Shown: piece by piece, positions 14,501 through 25,400 of the stretch
Layout of the letters: every line of letters starts with the position of its first letter
Numbering within the stretch: the first letter of the stretch is position 1
Assembly: GCA_030248215.1 (NCBI GenBank)
Contig: JASANG010003092.1
Span: 124,001-188,000, forward strand
Direction of reading: 5' to 3'
DNA length: 64,000 nt
Source: Enoplolaimus lenunculus
Lineage: Eukaryota; Nematoda; Enoplea; Enoplida; Thoracostomopsidae
Program-made: the position numbers and the translations under genes
The notes under the pieces: generated by a model
Told to the model about the DNA's origin: nothing
Seen by the model: the letters and a program-made list of their open reading frames with translations, nothing else
Databases searched by the model: none

Positions 14501-16025
14501 CTGTTGCGCGTAAATTTGTGAAAACTATAGGCTATTCTGCTGCAGCCCTTAGGCGGTATTTGCTACTGCTTCGATGTATGCGGTATGCTAGGTTCACTTA
14601 CTTTGTTGATATCTCCAATTTACACTACAAGGGAATATAACGCCGTATCTTAAGTTGGCACTGCTCATTTGGCTAATACCTTAGAAAAATTAAGAAATGC
14701 TTGATATCTTAATACGGAATACCGTAACTACGTAATTCAGTTCTTGCAAGTACACTTCCTTCCACATGTGTGGGCTTAAACTCACACTTACGCTTAGGTT
14801 TCGGTAAGGGTTGCCTAAGGATAATCCTAAACCGTAGCCTAAGCGTTTACCTAGGCCTAAGCATAAGCCTAACCATAAGCCTTATCCTTAGAAGTGGGTG
14901 TGTACAAGTGCAGTTAATTCATACTTTTTGATATAAGATACAACTTTGATTTCTTCTTGTTTAATAAGTTGTTTCAGAGACATCCAGCCAGACGAAAACC
15001 GCTTTGCATCGTCCGTTCGACCTTTACGTTCGCAAACATGAAGCAATCGTCCCAGATCGGATTCACGAGCCTCAAGCGCTCTCGCGAGTTGCTGAAATGA
15101 AACCTGTTGGAAGCGACTGTAAACCAGTTACCGGCATAAACAACGGTGCGCATTATCTGGAATATCTTATACTTGAAACCTAAACTTTGAAGATTCAAAT
15201 AAGAATTTCAAAGCAAAGCTAAAACCCATCCTTAAAATACAACAATAATTTAAAGTATTCAAAAAGGTAACTGGCCAACATAAGATCCGCTGTTGAAAAA
15301 TGTAAAAAATTGAAACTTTAACTAACCAGCAAATTCGCATGCTTCATTTCAACTGATCTTCCGTTCGAGGAGCTGACATCTTGTCCAATTGAATCTTGAT
15401 ACTGTCGTTGAATTCCAATGAAAGTTCGTTGAAGATCTTGTTCAAACGCGGTAGCTTCGTCGTCACTTGAGCTCTGAGGGGGCGTCGGAGAGCTGCCGCC
15501 GGTTATTATCAACGGGTCACCGAAACTGACCCGGCTACCGGTATGCGATTGATGAGGTGAATGCAAGTCAAAATGTTTCGAACAAATGCGATCGACTTTT
15601 GCCCGAACCGAATATGGGACTTCTAAAATAAAAAAAAAAACTATATTGGAAAATGGTCGTTCACATTAACAATTCAGGTTATTGTTCACGATTATTCGAT
15701 AAAGCAGAGTCTGCCAACGATTTTTGTACACTTTACCTCCACATTGAAAGTTGAGAATCAGACTTAGACTTAGTCAAATGTTTGGCTAAAGTTAACAGCT
15801 TAAGCTTAGGCATTAACAAGGCTTTTAAGAATTCTAAACCTGTAATGAGCACATATATCTGGTTCGACTTTTGCCCGACCACTGAACAGAGTTTTACGTA
15901 TTTAAATAAAAAAATTTAAATATCTGGGTGTGGCGCTTTCTCACTACGTCTTAGGCAGGCAACCATTCATAGCCTCGGCTTCAAAGCTCACCAACCTTGA
16001 TTCCACAGGCAACAAAAACAACAGC

Positions 16026-16083
<58 letters not shown>

Positions 16084-16088
16084 ACAGC

Positions 16089-16152
<64 letters not shown>

Positions 16153-16165
16153 TCAACAACAAGAA

Positions 16166-16246
<81 letters not shown>

Positions 16247-18216
16247 GAACAACAACAACAAGAACAACAACAACAAGAACAACAACAGCAGCAGCAACAG
16301 CAACATCAACTTTTGAAAATATTTCCACCCATGTATACTTTTATCCTATCCAGATCACTTTCTGGTGGCGTGCTGCGGCGCGTGGTGAGTATAAAGCAAC
16401 CCTTAAACTAAAAATCAAAAATGAAACTAACCTTGATCATCGACCAATGATATTTTTGCGTCTTCCGCTAGCGATTCTAACCGTGGTAATTTTTCATTAA
16501 CCAACGCCGTATATACCACATCCCAATGCGGCGCCGATCCGTGCATACTTTCGAGTTTGGTCAATTCTCGAAGAACGTCTTGAAGCTGTCTGAAGACAAA
16601 CATTTTATATTTTCATGAACTGAATGGTAAATCAACTCGACCTGCTCACCGGGATACAGATATACCAACTTCAGGTTGACACCACGTTCAAAGTTTGTTG
16701 AAAAATGGTTAAAAACCCAAAAAGTTCGACAAATTTAAAAGTGTCTACGGCAAATTAACATAAACACGCGTTGTAAATGCCAAACTGACCCAGGAGCAAC
16801 CATATATTTCTGTAGATTTGTTTTGTCGTATTTGCAGGAATGTTCGAGCTACAAATTAAAGTTGAACGACTAGGGATTGTGCTATACTTCTAGTATGTCA
16901 CTGTCCGTCACCTGTCCGTTGCTGTCCGTCACGTACGACACCGCACGGCGCCGTACGGTAGAGAAATGGTGACGGACGGCGAAGGACAGCATCAAAGCAT
17001 TGCGCTACCTTTGAAGGGTGGAACGCCATACTTATCGTTTGTTACTGTTCGTAGCCGTTCGTCGCCGTCCGTCGAGTAATACGTCGCCGAACGTGCCGGC
17101 AGTCACTGATCGGTATCATACGCGACAGACGTCAACGGAAAGCGCTACACGGCAAGGATAACACAACCCTATCGGCTAGAGGTACTGCAATTGTTAACCA
17201 GATTAACCAAATTTTCAGTATCGACGAGAATAATGTTCAGTCTGTAACTTTGTCTAAAACACTGATCTGTATAACGATTACTTCAAATACTGTAGTCTTG
17301 ATTCGGTGAGACCGCATACAAACCAGTAGTCACTTTCGAGTCCAACGAAATCGTCTTGAGCTTGACGGAAGTCAGGTCCAAGTGAACCAGTATGACGGTG
17401 TGAATACGAATTCAACGATTGTTGTAAACGAGTATATTGGAAACGTTCGTTTTCACATTCACGGCTCAAATCGCACAGCTGAAATGTGATACTGACGCGG
17501 TTACAGAAACATGACTTAAAAATAGAGCTGTGAGCGCAATTTTGGACAAATGCTTAAAAATAGACTAACTGTTTCACATCGAAGCTAACAAGTTTCGCTG
17601 CTCTCACCACACCACTTGTTTCTTTGTGAAGTCAGAGATAAAAGCTTAAAAACAGTAGGTACACGGTTTAGCAGACAATGCGTATAATTCTGCAAATAAG
17701 AACCCTTATTGAAAATCTCGGTTATAATGTGTGCGTAGCACTTACACTGCCGTACGGTGACAAGAAAACAGAGGAAATGCATTTTTCACCAAACCGGAAT
17801 GTCGGTTTCATAGAAATTAATATTTTACGACGACAAATTGACTTGATTACGGGCCCATAGCTTAATAGGGGCACAAGTGTTAGGTGCTAAATACATTTCT
17901 GATTATCGGCATAGGATCGGACCTGTAACCAAGTTGGGAGCAGAGGGGGCTTAACTCCCCTGGAAAATTTTGGGCCCCTAGAAAGTTTTCAACCTTGCTT
18001 GTAACTCATTGAAAACCCTTGAATGTCCCTCCTGAAAAAATTTTACCCCGCCCCTCCCCCCGGCAAGGTGAGCTGGCTACGGGCCTGCATATGTTTACTT
18101 ACCAACCATATGCATTTTTCAATTGTATCAACGCGAACTTCATTAAATTTGTCACAACTCGATTGAAGTTGCCCGACAGTGTTTCGAAACTTTTCCACCG
18201 ATGAAAATAGTTCCAT
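2521..18216 (-). CDS. Long spectrin-repeat/coiled-coil protein (nesprin/plakin/dystrophin-like), at least 19 exons
   Basis: Exons, 5' to 3' on the minus strand: 18216-18103, 17478-17282, 16589-16432, 15622-15327, 15091-14945, 13272-13198, 12419-12312, 11917-11768, 11369-11247, 11094-10945, 10021-9887, 9389-9222, 8474-8305, 6993-6837, 6122-5982, 5790-5623, 5061-4943, 3437-3344, 2643-2521. All 18 internal junctions keep one frame, giving about 931 codons, mostly with good GT/AG sites; the donor at 12312 is weak. The protein is highly charged and helical, and spectrin-repeat-like tryptophans occur, for example DVDDWLDENERKF and FEDFQRWLDDF. One exon (15622-15327) encodes a low-complexity Ser/Thr/Pro segment. 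Such proteins act as long cytoskeletal linkers or spacers. No actin-binding, KASH, GAS2 or ZZ domain is visible, so the exact family is open. The first ATG (18216) could lie inside an exon with an acceptor at 18226, so the true 5' end may be farther upstream. Confidence 0.8.
3895..4217 (+). pseudogene. Possible small membrane-protein fragment antisense inside a spectrin-gene intron
   Basis: After a plausible acceptor (ACCATTACAG, ending at 3894) an open frame to 4038 encodes TAPWDTLKLRAI, a hydrophobic segment of about 20 residues, and a short polar tail. From about 4042 to 4217 the next frame continues with protein-like sequence (LSELLKDSGETKNSSRG, then KEMEFKDYLLEGM). The two parts would read as one protein only across a frame change, so this may be a decayed copy of a membrane-protein gene or chance. 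No homologue comes to mind. It lies in the intron between exons 5061-4943 and 3437-3344. Confidence 0.25.
4529..4929. mobile_element. MITE family I (TCGTAGCCCA ends)
   Basis: It begins TCGTAGCCCAAGTCGTAATT and ends ACATGGGCTACGA. Inside are further inverted AAGTCGTAATT/AATTACGACTT and AATTCGTAATT motifs. It ends about 13 bp from the donor of the spectrin-gene exon 5061-4943. Confidence 0.82.
7739..8237. mobile_element. MITE family J (TTAA-flanked, TGCAAGT-rich)
   Basis: The left end, TTAAAGCCGCATTCACACTGC, is mirrored at the right by ACACCTGTGGCTTAA. Subterminal TGCAAGTTT/GCAGCTGCAA motifs occur at both ends. The TTAA edges suggest, but do not prove, a piggyBac-type origin. A partial relative lies at 63355-63502. 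Confidence 0.72.
8581..8740 (-). mobile_element. tRNA-derived SINE, copy 1
   Basis: Read on the minus strand it has an A-box-like TAGCTGAGTGGT and a B-box-like GTTCGAATCC, then a tail with ATATTCATGTGA and AAAGGGTT shared with other copies. It lies in a spectrin-gene intron. Confidence 0.8.
10693..10875. mobile_element. MITE family C (CAGTGGCGGATCCA ends)
   Basis: The inverted ends are CAGTGGCGGATCCAGG and CCATGGATCCGCCATTG, flanked by TA-rich repeats consistent with an 8-bp hAT-type target duplication. G-runs sit just inside both ends. Related ends occur at 27262-27274, near 3679 and near 20475. Confidence 0.85.
11410..11737. mobile_element. MITE family G (GGGTTTC ends), copy 1
   Basis: Ends TTGGGTTTCTGAAATC and TTCTAGAAACCTGG enclose several TACTTAAGT-like motifs. 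It lies in a spectrin-gene intron. Confidence 0.65.
13709..14082. mobile_element. MITE family F (TGACCCGAATAAG ends), copy 1
   Basis: The inverted ends are ACAGTGACCCGAATAAGA and CTCTTATTCGGGTCATTA. It lies in the spectrin-gene intron between exons 15091-14945 and 13272-13198. Confidence 0.82.
14350..14460 (-). mobile_element. tRNA-like sequence, second type
   Basis: On the minus strand it reads GCATAGCGCAGTGGTAGAGT (an A-box close to a real tRNA), then AGATTTCGATCATC at the B-box position. It is probably a tRNA-derived SINE or pseudogene rather than a working tRNA, because no clean acceptor stem is seen. Confidence 0.5.
16018..16302 (+). repeat. (CAA)n microsatellite, about 285 bp
   Basis: CAA is repeated nearly without interruption, with rare GAC, AGC, ATC and AAG variants. 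It lies in the spectrin-gene intron between exons 16589-16432 and 15622-15327. Long open frames here (poly-Asn, poly-Thr, poly-Leu, poly-Val) are artefacts of the repeat. Confidence 0.98.
16872..17155. mobile_element. MITE family H, copy 2
   Basis: It contains CCGTC and GACGG blocks in opposite orientations, with GTGCTATAC and GCGCTAC edges. A further diverged relative is at about 38060-38262. Confidence 0.6.
17915..18088. mobile_element. MITE family D (GGCCCGTAGCC ends)
   Basis: The left end is GGACCTGTAACCAAG and the right end is GAGCTGGCTACGGGCC, with CTCCCCTGGAAAATTTTG inside. Its right edge is within about 15 bp of the donor of the first spectrin-gene exon. Fragments of the family lie near 21197-21293, 61373-61538 and 6220-6350. 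Confidence 0.75.
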
Positions 18217-18660
18217 ATTCACTCGTCTGACAACAGATTTTCCGCTTTTTCAATAAATCGTACATTCATTACTTCTGGTTGCTTGAAATACAGATTTGTA
18301 TTTTGATACTAAGTACGCAAAGTAACGGGTGGACTGAGGTCAACAAATAGTAGACAAAACGGCCTGGAACTCTCAGATGTCTGAACAAAAATTTTGCCCC
18401 GTCTTCCAAAATCAGTGTCAACCCCGCTTGTAAGTCAAGTGAACAGCGCACATACTGCTGCTAAAGTAAAGGCCCATACTGACGAAATCTCAGGCGAGAC
18501 ACCACCACAACCTAAACCAAACGCAATGGTATAGGAAAAAATATCTTGAGCAAAGCGAAAAAGAAGCCAAATGTTGGTTTCGTGTTAGTCCAAAGACAGT
18601 GGATTTTTTGCCTATCCCCTATGAAAAATCCGACCCCGTTCGGTTACATAACCTAGGTAC

Positions 18661-19073
18661 CAGGGTTCCATCGGAATTGCGATTCCGGCTAAAATTCCGG
18701 CAAAATTTGAGTTCCGATTCCGGCTGACTGCTGTTCCGATGCCGGAATTCTGATTTTTCGGTTGTGAGTTTTTAAGATGATTGAACTTAGATTTTGTTTG
18801 TTTTCTTTTGTTTCGTTCATTTGCAATTATTCTGTTGGTTTTTTCTTAGTAAATACATATTCCCAGTTGTTACGTGTATTCCGTCAGCTATATAAACAAT
18901 TTTTACTGAAACTGCGAACAGTAACAGAAACAGGCATGTTGCAACAAAAGTTAAAAGTCATACACCTTTAACTTTTGAACAGAATTAGTAAAACTTGATT
19001 CCGATTCCGGTTCCGACAGAAAAATTTCATTCCGATTCCGCTTCCGACAAAATCTAGTTCCGGTTGGAACCCT
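18661..19073. mobile_element. MITE family E (hAT-type, TCCGG core) with target duplication
   Basis: Ends CAGGGTTCCATCGG and CCGGTTGGAACCCTC are flanked by the 8-bp direct repeat CTAGGTAC (left copy immediately before CAGGG, right copy immediately after). Inside are degenerate ATTCCGG motifs at both ends around an AT-rich centre. Confidence 0.88.
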
Positions 19074-19182
19074 CCTAGGTACCTACCCTTGGATCCACCA
19101 GCACTAATGAATAATCCCAGAATTCACATATCCTGGATTCCAACTAAATAATCAACTTGTGTATGTCTTCTCTGTATAAACA

Positions 19183-19259
19183 CACACATATATATTATAT
19201 ATATTTACATATATATTATATATATTTACATATATATTATATATATTTACATATATATA
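19183..19259. repeat. AT-rich 21-bp minisatellite
   Basis: The unit ATTTACATATATATTATATAT is repeated just over three times. Confidence 0.9.
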
Positions 19260-19988
19260 CCTCAATTTATGAACTGTTTTATTACAAAAATGCACTATTA
19301 CCAGGTTGATAACTAAGAATTATTAGTACTGGGACAGCAAGATTTATACAGGAACAAGAGCAACATAATTCATTTTAATTCTGTGGATAAATCATTTGTC
19401 CAATAAAGACCAAAGATTTCCGCAGGAGATGCAGCGAATCTCCTCGCTGTCACCCTATTGGCTCTAACTCATGTTATGTACTCATTATCTGAAAAAACAC
19501 AACTGTCGTTGTTTGCGAGAACTATGCATTATTTTGAGACTTAATTTGCAAACAACCGTACATGTAAACTTTAAGTATAAAATTTCAACTATTCTTGCCG
19601 TGCAAACGCAATGTATATGGGATACTGAAACGTTTTAACTACAATATCACTGCATGCTGCAGTTTGCAACTACCTTTCTTACCAAACGCATGCACTCAAA
19701 ACAATTTTTTTATCTTTATAGTTTAATAATTTTAAAGACAGAAAAAACGTAACTTTCATGAGTGTCGTCGTTTCCTTTTTGAAAAAAATTATTCGTAAAA
19801 TAAGAGAATGTGGTTTAATATTTGATGGGCTCACATTTCTCATCAGGATTAGTTTAACGGTGCAATGGTTTAACCTTTTAACTCATAGAGTATGCTATGA
19901 GCAACTAAATACAAATAATAAACGAGCAACACAGACACTGTGAGCAGTGTTTAACAATTCTAACTCATATGTGTAGTGCAAAATCTCT

Positions 19989-20142
19989 ACAAGACGTGAG
20001 AGCCCCCTCGGGCTCGAGCGTCAAGCTCCTATAGCTGAGTGGTCATCGTAAACGCCTCCCACACGAGAGGCTGGGGATCGAATCTTAACTTGAAAGCGCA
20101 TCTCAAATGAAATTGAAAATATTCATGTGAGAAAGGGTTAAC
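19989..20142 (+). mobile_element. tRNA-derived SINE, copy 2
   Basis: TAGCTGAGTGGTCATCG (A-box) and GGGGATCGAATC (B-box) are spaced as in a tRNA, followed by the shared tail TATTCATGTGAGAAAGGGTT. The 5' GAGAGCCCCCTCGGGCTCGAG block matches copy 1. Confidence 0.85.
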
Positions 20143-20604
20143 ATTTTAACACATTTGTTCAACGCGAATGCTAAGTCAGCAATACCCAGTGCTTGAAACT
20201 TCGTTGAACAAAATAAATTCTAATCCAAAAAGCAAGCCGAATGAATGAATAACTTAAAATCATGCTTTAAATCACAACGCACGACTTGCTCGCAAGCAAT
20301 TAGGAAAATTAAACTACAATCTTGAATCTTTAAAGTTTGAATAAAAACCAAATCAAATCAATGAAAAGTAAATTTTAGGTTTGAGCATCGAAAACGGGTT
20401 TAGCATCTTTTTAAAATCCATAAAGTAAATTTCTAGAATTAATAATGATGGATGAGCTAAATTTCCAGGAGAAGCGGATCTAGGAATTTTTGACCAAAGG
20501 CCGGGCATTGATAACATTTTAAACATTGGATACCGAAGGCGCAAGTAATCTTTTGATATATAAAAAGTTTGTGGATTACTCGGCACGTAAAATGCCATTA
20601 TTTA

Positions 20605-20891
20605 GATAGAGAACAGCGTAAAACCGAAGGTCCACCTCCGGCACAAAATCGACCTCTGGCTCCGGCTCCGGTAGAATATCTGCCGGAGGTTTCGGCAATT
20701 TCGGTAGTAAAATTATGCAAAATTTTACAATATTCATTTGTTTTGTGCGGTTTCTTTCAGTTTTTCGAACAATTATAAGGAACAAATTGGTGCGATTTTG
20801 TGAAAAATAAGCGTAAAACCAAAAGATTTAACAACACCTTAGAGCTCCAGCTCCGGCTCCGGTATTTTTCGCCTCCGGTTGCACCCTGATA
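20605..20891. mobile_element. MITE family E, copy at 20.6 kb
   Basis: CTCCGG-rich ends surround an AT-rich centre, and the right end reads CCTCCGGTTGCACCCTGAT. The left end is degraded. Confidence 0.75.
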
Positions 20892-21059
20892 GATAAGTAA
20901 CTTATCTAACCGGCTTTAAGTTGGTACTGGATCAGCAGTGACGCTTATGTTAATACCCATTCTATTAAATTTATGATTATGGACGTGCATATTTACAGAC
21001 AGTAATTAATTGTAATTGATTGCACATTTTTAGTTTCACTCTGTCCTGCGTGAATATTT

Positions 21060-21165
21060 CCTAGTTCATTTAAGGCATACTTTCAAGCTAGGATTCGAAT
21101 CTTGCTTTTTCGGGTAGATGGCGTTTGCCCTAATACCACTCAGCTGACGCTCCAGCCTCAATGTT
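21060..21165 (-). mobile_element. tRNA-derived SINE, copy 4 (short)
   Basis: On the minus strand it reads CAGCTGAGTGGTATTAGGG, then GATTCGAATCCTAGC. The shared tail is missing. Confidence 0.7.
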
Positions 21166-22449
21166 AAATACTGCGCATTATGTATAGTTTGCCTCACAGG
21201 TTGTGTGTTTGTAAGTCACTAAAAACCCTTATACGTACGTTCTGAAAAATATTTTAGCCCCTCCCCTAGCAAGGTGAGTTGGCTACGGCTCTGGTAGACG
21301 TCCACACTACATGAATACTGCTTCAACGTTGCCACTTGGCGGCTTTTATTGTTATATGTGACGTGTGAGGTATTTGGAACCGCACTCATAATGTTCTATG
21401 TTCATTATTGTCAAACACTACAGATTTAAATGTAAGAATCAGAATCAAATTGAAAATTTGTATATCAGGAATCGGCTTTTGTACACCTTCCCACCCACAG
21501 GTTTAGGCTTAGGCTCATTGCTCAATGAAGTGTCCTGGATGAGAACGTCGTATGCTTTCACCCACCCTGGATCAGCTAGCAGTAATTTCTGAGGTACCAA
21601 CTCATCATCACTTACTTTTATTGTAATTTTTAACAATTTTGGGCGAATGACCGTTTCAAAACATACAGTACCGGAACGCAATGCGAAAAAGTTACCGAAT
21701 GCGCAAACATGTGCATATTTGATTTTCTTTTCATAGAACAATCACGTTATTTTCTAAGAATTCATTGCATGCAAAGTATTGCTGGAAATTTGTCCAAAAT
21801 ACGTATGTGAGGCATTCTAGCTTTAATAATACAGATTTTATTTACACATTAAACAATTATGTCTTAAAATGATAGAGCTTTTACCTATTGGTTACAAAGT
21901 CTTGTCGTTTTAGATCGTTTTGATCTTTCTTTTAATCAAACATTTTGGTGTTTTTATTTTGTGTTTAAGACAAACATAGCGGTCGAACGCGTACGTATCA
22001 CCCACTGAGAAGTGGTCACAGTATCCATGCATTATACTTTTATTATACTCAACGTTGGGTTAATTTATTTGCGAATGGGAAATCAAATGACATTTGGCGT
22101 TACGTTCACTTTTATTTTGGTTCACAGATACACTCTTCAGTCTCAGGCTTTCTGTTTCTCTCTCAACTTCTCAAGGCGCTGTTTGTGCAGTCTTTGTAGC
22201 AGATTTTTCTTGCACTGATTATCGCAGCGAATTTCTTGGTTGCTGTTTAAATTCAAGCCAAAAACTATTTTATTATTTCAGTCATTACGCGTGCAGGCAC
22301 AGCACCGAATTCTTTCATTAATACTTCGTTGCAGAATCGAAGCTATCACAACCAGGTCACAACATCTGAATACGGGATTTTCATACCAGAACCAGGTAGT
22401 GAAAAGTACCAGATTTGGCTATCTGGACCAGAATTCCCGTTACAAGACG

Positions 22450-25400
22450 CTAGATCGCTAGGTCACGTTCGGATGTACAGTCAACATAAGTCGATTTATC
22501 AAACGAAAACCTGCGTTCTATACGTCGAATAGACTGCCGTAGTGTCTGGCGTGAAAATTTTTTTGTCCGACGCGATTTAGACAAACCTAATTTCTTCATT
22601 TTAGGTTTAGGAAATATGCCACAGTTTCTGGTAGCGGAGCCACGCGGTGAAGAATCGGAGGCATGACGTTCAGATACCGTTGATATAACAGTGTTGTTCT
22701 GGTTTGTGTGAGACACTAGTAACGAATTATTGTCTGGTTGAAATGAATGACATGTAGGGGCTTCGGCGAGCTCTGAATCTGCTCGTTCGGGTCTACTTGC
22801 GATTCGATGAACAGGAACAGAACGCAGTTGAGATTTGCCGTCGGATTGCTGTAAATGCAAAACAAACACTAAATTTCAAAATATTGCAATGCTTGCGCAA
22901 ACAAAGACTGTCTTTCAAAGGTATTGTGTAATAAACCAAAGCAGCAGCCACCGGAGACGAGCGATAGAGGGTACCGCGTCCCTACGAAAATCATCAACCC
23001 CCTCTGGAAAAAATATCTTTGACAACGTCAAGGCAATAGTATTTTTACGAAAATTTCATCTATCAGCTCTATAAAGTTTGTTGCTTTCTTTACTAACGGT
23101 TGTTGGCTGCAAGTAGTGTACAATGCACTGGATGACGCGAGATTTTCGGTAAAAATTAGCAACAAAATGACATTAATGAACGCGTTGACAGTGCAGGAAC
23201 TTGTCCTGTGTACTGAAATCAAGAATACAGTATATAGGACGCTGGGATACTGAGAGACTGGGACAGTGGGAGACTCGGAGACTGGGAGACCGGAAGACTG
23301 CACGTCTTCGACAATGGGAAGCTGGGAAATTTTAAGTTGGTAAACCCTAATAGTTAACAAGAGCCATATTTTTAAAACTAATTAAATCACGTACGATACG
23401 TTAAAAACAAAATTCCACTAACCGGATATACAACATCTTGGTCTTTTGGACGTAGCTTTACCGCGGATCTGATTTTTGGAAACACTTCTTTGATTTTAAT
23501 TGACGCGCGAGTATGCAGCAAAACAGGTTCGGCCATATTGAAATATGCATCTTCTGAAATTACAAAAATAAAAACGATAAAAGTTTAGTTTTGGTCAAGT
23601 TTTATTTCCTGGTTGCGTTTACCAAAGTTTCCTAAAGATAAGCTACTACTTTTCCGGTATTCGGGCGTGAAATGATCAGGGGAGGTCATAAGAAACTCAA
23701 ATATGCAAAAGGTTTCAGATGTAAGTTTTAATCCTTTCTCATATAGATTTGAGTACGAGCAACTCAGCGCAATAGCTGAGTGGTGATGGCAATCGCCTTC
23801 CGTTTCTGTCTCTGGCGTTCTAATCATAAGATTCGATTTTACATAAAATACAAAATATTCATGTGAGAAAGAGTAATATAAAAAGTTCCCAAATAATATT
23901 AACATAAAATTACTTTCAATTTCAGGCGCTGCCTTCTGTGGCCCATCGACAGTTGCCATCCCGACTTTTAAATGCCGATCAAGTAGTGTATTGAGCTCAA
24001 AATCATCGTCTGATTCGCCAAACGGATGCATTATATATTGACCAACCTGTAAGAAAAAATATTAAAACCATTTAAGCACAGAATTTATTTCTCCTACACG
24101 CTACATTCACAAGTTTCGCTCTGTGACCAAGAAATAAACCCGGATCACTTGATTAAAAAGCAACTGATCCGGGGATTAGCTCTAGAAATCAAAATACAGG
24201 CATGCGGGAACAGGGGTGTTTGATTTTTCAGTCGACACAGCTGGAACGCACTAACGCCTCTAAGAAATCAAAGCAAATAGATTCTAAAAGATTAAATGCA
24301 CAAAATGCGCTGGCTTCTCGCTCGCTTTACTTACGATGTTTCTAATCTACTTTGCATGTCAGTCCCTCGACGTTGTCTGTCGGAGATGGGATTACTCACC
24401 AGACAAAAGCAAAACATTGTATAAAGGCTTAATACTAAAATTCCGTTTGCATTTTCTCTCGCTTTGCTAACAATATTTGGTTCACTATATATTTCTCCAC
24501 CCGCTTTCGGTTTCTGTGCATCTGCCACGAGATCGTAAAACTAATTGACCGCTTTGTTTTTGAGCTAGCTTGACCACTCCTGCACTGCAAAACACGGTGA
24601 GTCAAGTTGACTCTTTCCGAAATAGGCTTTTCCGCACTACACAAACTGAGTCAAATTCGACTCTGGCGGAATCGAATTTTGACTCCGTTTGCGTACTATT
24701 TCGGAGAGAGTCAATTTGACTCACCATTTTTTACAATGCGATTGATAGCCCTATTATAGAAATTGTTTTTGTCGCTACAAAAATATGTCTTTGAAACACT
24801 AAAAAATAGCCTCCGTACCTTTAACCATCCGATATAAAACAAAAATTGAAGTGTCGTAAATATAGGGATGTAAAAATCGATTTCGTGGCCTTTGATTTTG
24901 TCTTTCGGATCCAAAAATTGTCTTCCAATTAAACAGAACAAAAAATACGAATATGTTGCACCCGTTGCGACTTGCGTGTACGCCTGAAAAATGCAAACTG
25001 ATAAAAATTTATATCTTTTTGCAATTTTTCGGCAAAAATTTGTGTTCCTGATATGTTGCTGCGTTTTAATGCAGCTTATAAAATCTCGAGTTGGTTAAAC
25101 TATTTGCTGAATCAAAATTTACTTATTCGACCAGGCAGAGTCGAAACGTTTCATGTTTACATTGAACTCTTGTCAAAAGCCTAAAGCCTAACAGTAAGTC
25201 ACAGCTTCTCAACATTAGATTAGTCGATTTAATCATTTGCAACAGGAAAACGACTGTCCAGCAGTCACAAATGGATAATGCAGGGGTAGCGATATTTCTT
25301 GACGAGTCAAAGCATATTTTGCTTACAAAATAATACTTATATATTAAAAATTTCGGCTAGCGGAAACGTGTTTGTCATGGGTGACAGCGTTTACTTTACC

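Larger units (their letters stand above)
18227..22449. other. Intergenic region between spectrin-repeat gene and bestrophin
   Basis: Both flanking genes are on the minus strand. The region holds two family E MITEs, an AT minisatellite, two SINEs, a family D fragment and the 21.7-kb repeat. I found no convincing exon. The bestrophin 3' UTR probably occupies the last few hundred bases, and any upstream exons or promoter of the spectrin-repeat gene should be near 18.2-19 kb. Confidence 0.6.

Noticed and set aside
15930-16500. Long open frames of poly-Asn, poly-Thr, poly-Leu and poly-Val
   Set aside because: They are all readings of one (CAA)n microsatellite in an intron; the real exon nearby is on the minus strand at 16589-16432.
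21445-21741. 98-codon minus-strand open frame
   Set aside because: Part of it lies in an interspersed repeat also found at 58.9 kb, and it contains CCTAAGCCTAAACC motifs; no splice or homology support.
24583-24738. CRISPR-like or rho-independent terminator-like palindromes
   Set aside because: The palindromes are dispersed foldback MITEs in a eukaryotic, intron-bearing region; there are no regularly spaced repeats with unique spacers.
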